DNA from: Protea cynaroides
Taxonomy: Eukaryota > Streptophyta > Magnoliopsida > Proteales > Proteaceae
Direction of reading: 5' to 3'
Assembly (NCBI GenBank): GCA_028583415.1
Contig: CM053271.1
Coordinates: forward strand, 89,949,534 to 90,013,533
Length of the DNA stretch: 64,000 bases
A model generated the notes under the pieces. The model did no database searches and was not told the origin of the DNA. It saw nothing but the letters and a program-made list of their open reading frames with translations. This document shows positions 1 to 10,100 of the stretch, in pieces (position 1 is the first letter of the stretch; every line of letters begins with the position of its first letter). The translations under genes were made by a program, and so were the position numbers.

Positions 1-440
1 GCAATGGCTTGTTTAAAGAAAAACTAAACATCCGACCAAATTGGTTCCTAGCCACCAAAATTCCTTCAATACATGGCTTTGTGCCATCAGTCTCCACACA
101 AACCCTAGCATAGTCACCAAACCCAACACTATAGGTTCTGCGATCCAAGGAACTGGGGGGGGGGGTCAATTTCCTTCGCAAGGGACAACATGATAGATTG
201 CTACCCAATAATCATGAGGGAGGTCCATGAATCTAATCCATTGTAGATAATGTAATGGGGTTTGATTGTTGATGTTGAATCCAAAGTCCAATATTGAAAC
301 CATATACGTTGACCATTGACCCTATAAGGTCCCCACTTCCACACATTCATCATGTCTACTTTTGACAGTGATCAAAACAACAAGAATCCTTTGCCAAGAG
401 AAACTAGATCAAAATGAGATTTTAACCCCCAACTAGCTCT
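1..440 (-). pseudogene. L1-type LINE ORF1 remnant (DUF4283-like)
   Basis: Read on the minus strand, two short stretches in different frames resemble the N-terminal DUF4283 domain of plant L1 ORF1 proteins. One contains DLPHDYW near 190-230. The other contains GDYARVCVET followed by ILVARNQFGR near 25-120. A further stretch near 300-350 reads YRVNGQRIWFQYW. Frameshifts and stops separate the pieces, so this is a decayed element and not an active gene. In L1 elements ORF1 is an RNA-binding protein that packages the retrotransposon RNA. The element continues beyond the left edge. I could be wrong about the subfamily, but the string of family-like motifs in the right order supports the call. Confidence 0.55.
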
Positions 441-1220
441 GACTTATTGCTTGAAACTTGTGACGAAGGACCTATTGTTCATACACCTATTGTGAGGTCG
501 TAACCCTGATCAATTCCCCATTCACAACTGGATCAAGAAGATCATCCACATTAAGGAGCACCGAATTCTTGACAATAGCAAAGTCCTCTGAGGCAAACCA
601 GCTGTCACCCCAGTATCCCCTTTATGCAGCAGCACCGGGGCATGAGGTTGACGCACATCAGATGGTAAAGGCTGTTGAAAGGCAAGACGAATGCCACCAG
701 CGGAAGGGGGAGGGGGTTTCATGGATCAAGATCTGCTGCTAAAGGCACTGCAAGGTCAAGAAACCTAGCCAAACATGCCTCACACGATAATTGCAAAATC
801 TCCCAAATCGCTTTTTAAAATTGGAGCTCTCATATTAGCATCCCAATTGTTAGCCACTCAGCCTTGGGAAAATTACAACATATCTCAAAATTGGGTTTTG
901 ATTTATCAAATTACCCACTCAATCTTTCTTTCAACTAAATTTGGTATTACAAAACTACCTAATACATTATCCCTTCCTTTACCCACTTATGATTTTTTGA
1001 AAAATTTTCCCTTCACTTTCTTCATCCTCCCCTTTCTCATCATTGCCTCCACCCATCCATTGGTCATATCATGGGTAACATTCAGTACGAGATTTATCCA
1101 CACTCTTGCTATGTTCGCAGCTCTCTAATCTGAAAGAGGAGGAAGAGGCCTGAACGACGATATGCAAGAAAAATACTGGAGTTTGGACAGGTTTAATATA
1201 ATACTTTTAGTATTTGGATA

Positions 1221-1278
1221 ATGTAATCAAAGTTGGTGAAAAAGATACTATAACCTCATTTTTTTTATCTCCTAGAAT

Positions 1279-1368
<90 letters not shown>

Positions 1369-1448
1369 GTAATCAAAGTTGGTGAAAAAGATACTGTAAC
1401 CTCATTTTTTTTATCTCCTAGAATAACATATATATATATATATATATA
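1221..1448. repeat. (TA)n microsatellite flanked by direct repeats
   Basis: A pure TA array of about 85 bp (1282-1366) sits between two nearly identical copies of a roughly 60-bp segment starting ATGTAATCAAAGTTGG (1221 and 1367). The second copy is followed by a shorter TA tract (about 1427-1448). One substitution is visible between the copies. This is a tandem duplication of a unit of about 146 bp whose first TA tract has expanded. Confidence 0.9.
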
Positions 1449-1824
1449 CATTTATATTTTCAATTGATGGTAAAAATCTGATCATTTCACTTTTATACTT
1501 GAAAAATATGCACGACAATGATACTAAAATAAAAAAAATAGTATAATGTTAAGTCATTTTCAATTTATTTTTGAAAATTCTCTTTTATCCATGACTTAAA
1601 ATAACTTCCTCAATTCACCTATTTGGTTACAACAAGTCACACTCGTGAATGCTCGTTTGGTCAGGTCGTAGGACTCTATCTTGTTGAAGACTCGAAGCAG
1701 GATTGAGAGGTCTCATCTTCGTGCCTCTTCTCCTGTATTCACCCTACTCCCCCCTTTGGTGGGGTGGCCCTTTCTATCAAAAAAATAAATGGTCAAATAA
1801 ATAGAAAATAAAAAACTAGCACTC

Positions 1825-1827
<3 letters not shown>

Positions 1828-1921
<94 letters not shown>
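1828..1921. repeat. (GA)n microsatellite
   Basis: About 94 bp of uninterrupted GA dinucleotides, about 1.4 kb upstream of the SEC24 start codon. GA/CT tracts are common in plant promoters and can bind BBR/BPC proteins, but a role here is only a possibility. Confidence 0.95.
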
Positions 1922-1922
<1 letters not shown>

Positions 1923-2308
1923 ATGGTTCAACTGCACATAGTTGAGAATGAGATTAGCCGCCGGTGACCCTGATTGGATTGACCCAATTTTCTTAGAAAT
2001 TGCCTTCCCTTGCTAGGATCGGCCCTCGCCAATAATGCCGATACGATTGCTGCACCTGATTGGCCCAGACCGATCTAATCCGACTTCTAAAACATTGAGT
2101 GAGAGAAATAGAGTAACATCAACAAAATGTACCAGAAAAGATCAAACTAATCAACTAGGAAAGAGAGATGCAGACTTCCCGAGAACAACATAACCAGAAT
2201 TAAATAGCACATTTTATAATGACGAGATCAGACAATGTATTCATAGGAACCAAAATGCACTCGTTTTCCCTAGCAGCCAAGCCATTGATTCAAATCGTCT
2301 TTTGTGAG

Positions 2309-2518
2309 GGTATCTGCTGGAGACGCGGCTACATCTAGTCGATGCCCGATAAGTGGAGGTCGACTAAATCCGAACTGTCTAGTGAGCGCTGGTGCATAAG
2401 TCGATACTCTTCTGCGTTTCACCTTATCAAATTGCTAGACAGTTCGGATTCAGCCTACGCCCACATGTCTGGCATCGGCTGCATGCAGCCCAGTCTCCTG
2501 CCAGTCTCCTGCTGACCC
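2309..2518. repeat. Imperfect foldback (inverted repeat) element
   Basis: Two arms of about 70 bp are imperfect reverse complements. The left arm ends AATCCGAACTGTCTAG at about 2383 and the right arm begins CTAGACAGTTCGGATT at about 2442. The inner 16 bp match exactly in inverted orientation; outward, matches continue at perhaps 70 percent through the CGATGCC/GGCATCG region and the GGAGAC/GTCTCC region. The loop is about 60 bp. It could be a foldback MITE or a precursor-like hairpin upstream of the gene. No target-site duplication was identified. Confidence 0.6.
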
Positions 2519-2759
2519 TGGCAGGAGACGATTGGAATACCCAAGCCATAGGATATAATCAATTAGATTCTAACTGGACGGTTGGATATGGATAAAAGAT
2601 TCATTAACAGACGGTTGAAAACCACCAGATCAATGGTTTGTGGGTCCATGCAATATTGATCCTCCAGATCCAAAAGTACATCCAACGGTCTAAATTTTAT
2701 GTATAGCGTGGCTAGATCAAGTGCCCAGTAATTATAGTAGGAACAGGAGCATCAAACTC

Positions 2760-3338
2760 TCGCTGTAAGAAATTAGAAAACTTTTGTATAGCCTGGACAT
2801 GGTAACCTCCTTTTTCGGCAACCCGTCTTGGGCTTCGTCGTCGTCTTCGTCGTCGTCTTCGTCGTCGTCGTCGTCTTTGTCGTCGTCGTCGTCTTCGTCG
2901 GGAGGAAGGAGAGAGTGAGACCTTCTAATCCTTCAGTTTTTTTCTCCCTAAACCTTGATAATTCGATATCTTTCTGCAAGCATAACCCCTTCTCGGATTC
3001 TTCCATAGGTAGGGATCTTCGAGTGTATCTGTTGGTAGACAGGTAGAGATCTGAACCAATCTGCTCTGAATCTGTGATCCTGAATTCATTATAATTCTGA
3101 GCTCTTTTCTTTCTATTAAATTCGATTATATCTGCAAAAATTTATCCTTTTTTAAAAATTTATCATTAGAATTGAAGCTTTTTTGTTTTGTTTATGTATA
3201 ATTAGGCGGAAATTCAATTTCGTTTTGCTTGGGTATTCTCAGATTTGGGACTTTGGTTTGGCTGTGTTTTGTTGGATTTCAGAGTACAGATAGGGATTTT
3301 GGATCGACGGATCGAGATCGAATTGTGATTCAGCTTCC
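2760..3338 (+). promoter_or_regulatory. SEC24: Presumed 5' UTR with UTR intron and trinucleotide tract
   Basis: Between the flank and the ATG at 3339 lies a pyrimidine-rich stretch that looks like an Angiosperm 5' leader. It contains an irregular GTC/TTC trinucleotide array at about 2828-2900. A plausible leader intron begins at one of two AG|GTA donors (3009 or 3043) and ends at the TTTCAG acceptor at 3282. Its body is T-rich, which supports this. The segment 3283-3338 would then be the last UTR piece before the ATG. The transcription start is not determinable from sequence alone. Confidence 0.45.
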
Positions 3339-4130
3339 ATGGCGTCTCCTGTACCCTCTGGGGTACCAAGACCCGGCGGCAACCCTCCTTCTCAGCGACC
3401 CAATTACATCCCCAATGTGCAGAGAACTTCTGCTGATTCCCTAGCTGATGGCATGCAGAATATGCAAATCAATCGCCCACCTTCAATGCCCAATCAACCT
3501 GTTCCTCGAACAACACCTTTTGCTCCTCCGCCATTGGCTGCTGCTTCTGCCTTTTCTGCCTCTTCTGCTCCTCCTTCGTCCCCATTTACTGGCTCTGTAC
3601 CTGTTTCACGCCCTGGTCCTCCTTCTGCTGGCTTCCCAAGAGCAGGTCCTCCTCCATCTGCTCCTGCAAATGCTGCCTCTATAAAGCCTTCAGGTCCTCC
3701 ACCTTTCGGCTCGAGGCCATCACCACCTGGTACCTTAGCTTCTGCGCCTTTGATGACTGGCCCAGTTGTGCCACCTTCGAGTGCACCGAGTGTACAGGGT
3801 CCAATGAGCAATGGGATGTCGGCGTTTGCGTCAGGGCCTCCACGTTTCCCTCCCAGTGGTAGTGCTCAGCAACCACCAGTTGGGCCTCCGTCAGCTGTGT
3901 TCTCGGACAGAGTGCCACAAGCTCCTCCTAGCATTCGTCCTTTCCCTGTGAGTCCCGCGGGGAGTGCTTCACATGGTGCACCCTTGCAACAACCGTTGCC
4001 GCCACCCCCTTTTCCATTAACTTCTACAGCAGGTGCTGCTTCTCAGCCACCGCCACGGTTTTCAGCTGGTCAAGGCATGCCACCACCACCTTCGTATGGG
4101 GCTCAGACGTGGTCTATGCAATCTCGGCAG
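3339..4130 (+). CDS. SEC24A: SEC24 exon 1 (codons 1-264)
   Basis: Encodes the start and most of the disordered Pro/Ser/Gln-rich N-terminus, beginning MASPVPSGVPRPGG. It is 792 bp and ends in phase 0 at CGGCAG before the donor GTGAGT at 4131. The frame continues 36 bp beyond the donor to a stop, which marks the donor as the real boundary. Confidence 0.93.
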
Positions 4131-7100
4131 GTGAGTTGTTTGGGAATCTATCGTTATTTCAGCTAGAGACTAATACAAACAAACCAGAAAATTGAATGAA
4201 AACAGAAGTGCCCTAGGGTGAAGAATTTGACAGAAATCTGACTTGTGAACTTGAATAAAATAGATAGAGAAGACAGAAAAGATAATTGGGCAGGAATCCA
4301 CCAGCATTGGTTTTAGAACCCAGCAAAACCCGTGAAGAGAATGGACTCTTCCACTAAGGAATCTACCTTAGTCTTCACTTGGAATCAACCAAGCCCTTTA
4401 CTGAATCCGCAGCAAAAACTACTGAATCCACTTCTACAAAATTTCAGAAAAATTGTAAGCTATATATTTCATAAATTCGTGTCTGCGGTCATATGCCACT
4501 ACAACAATATATAGAGTTCATAAATTTACTGCTCAAACTAACTATAAAACAGAACATAGCATAGTTGTTAAGGTGCCAAAGTGAACCAAGGCGTTGGAGG
4601 CTGACGGGGTGCCTAGGCGACCAAGGCACCCGATTTTCCAAGGTGTCGCAAGGGCGCCTGGATGCCTAGGTGGCGTCTAGGCGATGCCTTTACAACAATG
4701 GAACATAGACTTATAATGATATAAAAAAAGTCAACTTCCTAATGATTCTAAGGCTTAATTAAACATAAAAAGACTCTAAATTAAAGTGACTTCTACCCAC
4801 ATTATTGGTCCATTAAAGAGGTCTATTACAATAAAACCCCTTCGACCAACGGCTCAACGCATATATAATCCAACCCAAGGCTTATTTCCACTAAAATAGG
4901 CCCACTTTTGTCTTTATCTAAATCAATTCCCCTCACTGAAAAAAAAAAAAAAAAAATCTCACCCTACAGTTTGAAGTGATAAAAAATCAGCACTGCATGA
5001 TCAACTTTCATTTGGAGATGCAGTTATGCTTCTCTCAAACAATAAAAATAAGATCAGCCTCCATCGAACCCTTCTCATCTAAGAAGTGAGGGGTATCACA
5101 ACTTATTTTATTTATTTATTTATTTTTTTGTCAAAGATATCACAAACTCAATAAGCTCTTAAGTAGTGGAAACAACATCTTGGACTTTCGTGGCTTCAAG
5201 TTGATTCACCTTTGCTTCTTTCTCAGCCATGACTTCATCTTTCGTGCTATGGAACAACTCATTAGGTCTAAAGTCTAAATAGCACTTCTTCTTTTGTTGG
5301 ATCAGCAACCACATACTCTTCCTCAGTAGAATTTTGTGTTTGTTGACCTTCTTCCTTCCTAGGGTCTTCAGGAGTGTTGTCTCTAAGAGTAGTAGCACTG
5401 GCCCTTTGGTTTTGCTCAATGATATCAACCCTCTGAGCTAGTTTTTGAACATCTCAATGAGCTGGTTGATGGAGACTTGTAGTTTTACTGTAGGATCCAT
5501 AGCTCTGCTACCAAATAATGTAGATTAACCCTGAACCAGAAAAATCAGCTAGAGATTAGTACAAATAGGATTGCAGAATAGGAGGAACAAACCAGAAAAT
5601 TGAGTAAAAACAGAGGTGCCACTAGGTGAAGAATTTGACATTTGAACTTGAATAAAATGGATGGAAAGATAGAAGGATAATAGGGCCGAAAACCACCTGC
5701 AGTGATTATGGGATCCACCAAATCCCGTTAAGAGAATCCACTCTTCCTCAAATGAATCCACCTTAGCCTTCACTTGGAATCCACCAAGCATAGAGAGGTG
5801 TCGATCTCTACTGTTAAGGGGCCAGAGTCGAACTGAATAAACTCTCTTCCTAGCACCTATTTAGTTATAGATAAATAAGAAGGTAACGTGATAGGCCTAG
5901 GACTCCACATGACAAGGACTCCTAGTTATAAAGTAGATAGGAATTCCACATGTCAACATGAAAAGGAATCCCATAACTAAAAGGATAAAAAGAGGCAATC
6001 CTATTCTAATAAGGAGAAGGGAACTCCATCAGATTAGGTGGAGTCCCAATTACATTGTGAAAATAGGAAAGATAAGAAGAATAAGATAAAGATTTAATAG
6101 CTAGCAATATGAGGCAGCAACCACATCACAGACCTTAAGCTAGCGAGCCTTGATAGCTGGCCAGCACTAATCCCGAGAAGGGATTAGCGTTAGCAGTTTA
6201 TCATGAATGGGAATGGACCCTGGTGATCAGTTCCATTTCCTTATGGCTACACTATTAACACCCCCCTCAAGCTGGAGCATATAAGTCACCCATGTCTAGG
6301 TTGGAGTAGTTCAGTTGAAATGCCAGACCAAATAAAGAATTCGTCAAGATATTAGCCAATTGATTTGAAGAAGAGACAAAGGGAGTAACCAACAGTTTCT
6401 TCACGATTGCATCACGAACAAAATGACAATCAACTTTATTCTTCGAGAGGGAAACAACCCGGATCACCAGCCAAGGCCCCTAAATGACCGCTTAGTGATA
6501 AAGGAGGTAGGGGTGCAGAGACAGTCAGGAGGTTTTCCTAGAAGCAGCCACCCTTGAAAGAGTGCGTAATAGCTCACTGATCGAGTGCTCTTGCGCCGAA
6601 GATGAACGGGGCTAAACTATCTGCCGAAGCTGGGGATGTAAAAACATGCATGTCCACTCATGAAAATAGGATTACTCACAATGTAAATAGCAGCTTGAAT
6701 ATCATAAAACATAGTCATAGGTTGAGTTATTGGGAATCCTAACTCTTGAAGAAGATTCTTCAACCATAGATTTTCAGCAGTAGTATGAGCCATGGCATGG
6801 TACTCAGCTTCAGCATTGGGACGAGCCACAATAGTTTGCTTCTTACTATGGTTGCCACCAACAACTTACAGTAACTAGTTGTGGATCGTCTGTCATCATC
6901 AGCACTAGCCCAATCCGCATCTGAGTACCTGTCGATATCAACATGCTTATGGCGAAGTTAAATAAGTCCTTTGCTTGGAGATTTCACTAGATACCTTAAC
7001 ATACGACAAACAGTTTCCCAATGAACTTGCTTAAGAGGTTGCATGTATTGGTTAACTACTTCGACAATGAATGATAGATCACGTCTGGCAACAGTAAGAT

Positions 7101-10100
7101 GAATAAGTTTGCCAACGAGTCGCCTATATTGGTGTAAATCAGTAAAATCATCGCTGTCACTTGCCTTAAATTTTTGATGTGGATCCATTGGTGTGTCAAC
7201 CGGTTTAGAACCATGTAAGCCAGACTCGGTCAAGAGATCTATAACGTATTTTCTTTGAGAAAGATTGATTCCTTTACTATTGCAGACAACTTCAATGCCA
7301 AGAAAATAATGGAGGCTTAAATCTTTCATCTGAAATTGCTTGTTTAAGTAGGACTTGATCTCAGTTATACTAGACTTATTATCTCCTGTAATAATAATAT
7401 CATCAACATAAACAGCTGTCATAAGACTCATAACCACTTTAGAATGTTGATGACGGACAAACACAGAGCGGTCAGAATAACACGGTGAGAAACCATAGTG
7501 TGTAATAACATAGCTAAATTTATCAAATCAGGCACGAGGTGATTGTTTCAACCCATAGATAGTTTTGTGCAATTTACAAACTTTGGTAAACTTTCCCTCC
7601 AGAGCAACATACCCCGGAGGTTGGTGGTGGCAAAGATAGGGATTCAACTCAATTTAATCCCTAAGCCTTGCTAGGATAGGATCTTACAATTAGTCCAGAC
7701 CAGAATTAACACTTAACATAGAAAATCCAGATTGTATCTCAATAGAAAAGGTGCATTTATCCCAAAATCCAACCGTAGAAGAAACTTGAAACTTAGAGAC
7801 AATCTTCTTTAAAACTCAGTAGTTAACATACCAGAATCTGAAGTAAATCTGATCAGGGCAACTGAATCCACAAAAGATCCAAAATCTGCCTATGATGTTG
7901 TTATCGCCCCAGAACCCAACAGTGAAGCAGTTCTGTTTCTTGGCTCCAAGAGTGAGAGTTGAATGCTCAGAAAAATTTGTTTAAAAAGAGTCGCAATTAA
8001 GTAGAAGTATAGAAGAATCAATGTAAGAAAGTAAAACACAAGAATGAGTTTACGGTTGAGTCTCACAACCAGTGAGACTCAGCCAGAAAATTATTTTCTG
8101 GTTCTCTAAATCTGCCGCTAGCACTTTATTTCTTTTTATTTATTAACTTTGAAAGATTACAAAATAATAGGATTTCCAAAACTGAAACAGAAACCAAACA
8201 AGGAAAGTTGACTCCCTATAGGACTCTCCTAACTTAAACTAAGGCAAGAATTAAAAGGAAACTTCCCTTTATAAGATTAGGAAAGTTTCCAAACTAACAA
8301 ACCAAATATTTAGGAAACTAACTCTAAGATACTGAAAACTAACTCTAAGATACTGAACCAAATATTTAGGAGACAAATAACTCAATAAAATAGGAAGGAA
8401 ATCTGCTGGCACTGTTCATGTTAACAGTACCACTTGAACAGTGTTCAGTTGATGGTTTGGTCTTTGGGTTGGTCCAATGGACCAATACCAACTGGTTCTT
8501 TGGGCTGACTCATTATCGACTTGAGCTTGGGCCTTGGGCCTTCTTGGACTGCGTCAGTTGGTCCATATAAACACCTCTTCCTGGAGATCCCCGTACAAGA
8601 AGGCATTCTTCACATCCATCTGATAGAGAGGCCAATCAAAATTGAATGCCTAAGTGGGAATAACCCACACAGAGTTGAGACGAGCAACATGATCACGTCT
8701 CAAAGTAATCAACACCATATGTTTGAGTAAACCATTTGGAAACCAGGCGAGCTTTCAGGCGCTCAACGGACCCATTAACATTATGCGTAATATTGTAGAC
8801 CCAACGGCAGTGTACAATTGCCTTCCTGATAGTCAGATTAACAGGCACCATGTATGACAAGAGACCAAGGCATCCATCTTAGCGTCCATAGCCGCTTTCA
8901 ACCCTGGATGAGACAAGGCTTGGAGGTGGGAGGTAGGGATAAAGGTGGTAGATAGAAGCACAACCAGATTATGGGAGAGATGGGGTGATGGGAAGTGGTA
9001 ACGATCCATGTACAATTGTACAAAGTATGCTAACCTTTACAAAGAGCAACGAGTGACTGTAGCACCAGGAGCAGGTGGAGTGGGGGACGTAGCTCGAGCT
9101 TGAGCGGGAACCGTAGTAGGAGGCGGGGTCGGAGCTAGATTAAGTTCCAGAGCAGACTTCTCGCATCGCTGATAGACCTGTAATGGACGTGGTGGAGTGG
9201 TGGAGGCGAGAATGTCATCAGATGTGGTGGCCAATGGTAGTGGAGGTGTAGTGGGAGGTGTAATGGTAGAGAGGAGCATGATAGTAAGGCGTATCTTTAA
9301 AGAACGTAATATCAACGTTGACAAAGTGACGTTGAGTAACGGAGTCATAGCCCTTGTAGCCTTTTTGAGCCCCTTGATAACCAAAGAAGATGCACTTGAT
9401 GATCCGAGGAGATGCTTTATTCTGCTGAGGCGGAACATTATGTGCAAAACGGACACATCCGAATACACGAGGGTGTCTAGTAGGGACCAGTAATATAAAA
9501 GATATAATATGGAACTTTGTTATTAAGAACATATGATGACATACGATTAATAAGATAGTAGGAAGTAAGAATAGCATCACTCTAAAAATATTTGGGAACA
9601 TGCATGCGAAACATGAGTAACCGTGCAACCTCTTAAAGGTGCTTGTTCTAACGTTCAGCAACACCGTTTTGTTGGGGAATAGAGCAACTAGTATGATGAA
9701 TCATTCCATGAGCAAAACGAAAGTCAGATATGACATTCTGAGTGTACTTAAGGGCATTATTAGTCTGGAAAATACGAATAAAAGTAACAAATTGAACCTA
9801 TATTTCTTTGTAAAACCCCTTAAAACTGTAAGAACCTCAGCAATTCTAAAGTAAATAAAGCTAGGTCATCTTAGAGTGATCGTCCACAAAGGTCCCCAAA
9901 TATCATGATGAACTAAACAGAAAGGAGATGAACTACGAACTCATGACGGGCAGGAAAGGAAGAGCGATGATGCTTACCTAACTCATAGTCCTCACGCTCA
10001 AGGCGAGGGAGAGATTTGCAACTGGGTCTCGGAGAGGAGAGATGACCAAGTTGGTGATGCCATTGAAGTGGTGTGGTGGTAGCAGTTGTAGTAGTCGGCC

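Larger units (their letters stand above)
441..2759. other. Upstream flank without a recognisable gene
   Basis: No ORF here has a recognisable domain. The stretch holds two microsatellites, a duplicated 60-bp segment and a foldback repeat (listed separately). A 117-codon ORF at 775-1128 is low-complexity and hydrophobic with no family match that I recognise. Proximal promoter elements of the downstream gene should lie toward the right end, but I could not identify a convincing TATA box. Confidence 0.5.

Noticed and set aside
775..1128. 117-codon ORF on the + strand
   Set aside because: Hydrophobic, low-complexity, no recognisable domain, and in repeat-rich flank. Chance ORF is likelier.
1713..1937. 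Minus-strand ORF with a long Ser-Leu repeat
   Set aside because: It is simply the (GA)n microsatellite translated.
3494..3918. Minus-strand ORFs opposite SEC24 exon 1
   Set aside because: Shadows of the GC-rich Pro/Ser-coding sequence on the other strand.
6459..6645. Functional rRNA gene
   Set aside because: Only about 187 bp of 23S, with base changes, inside a dead retrotransposon.
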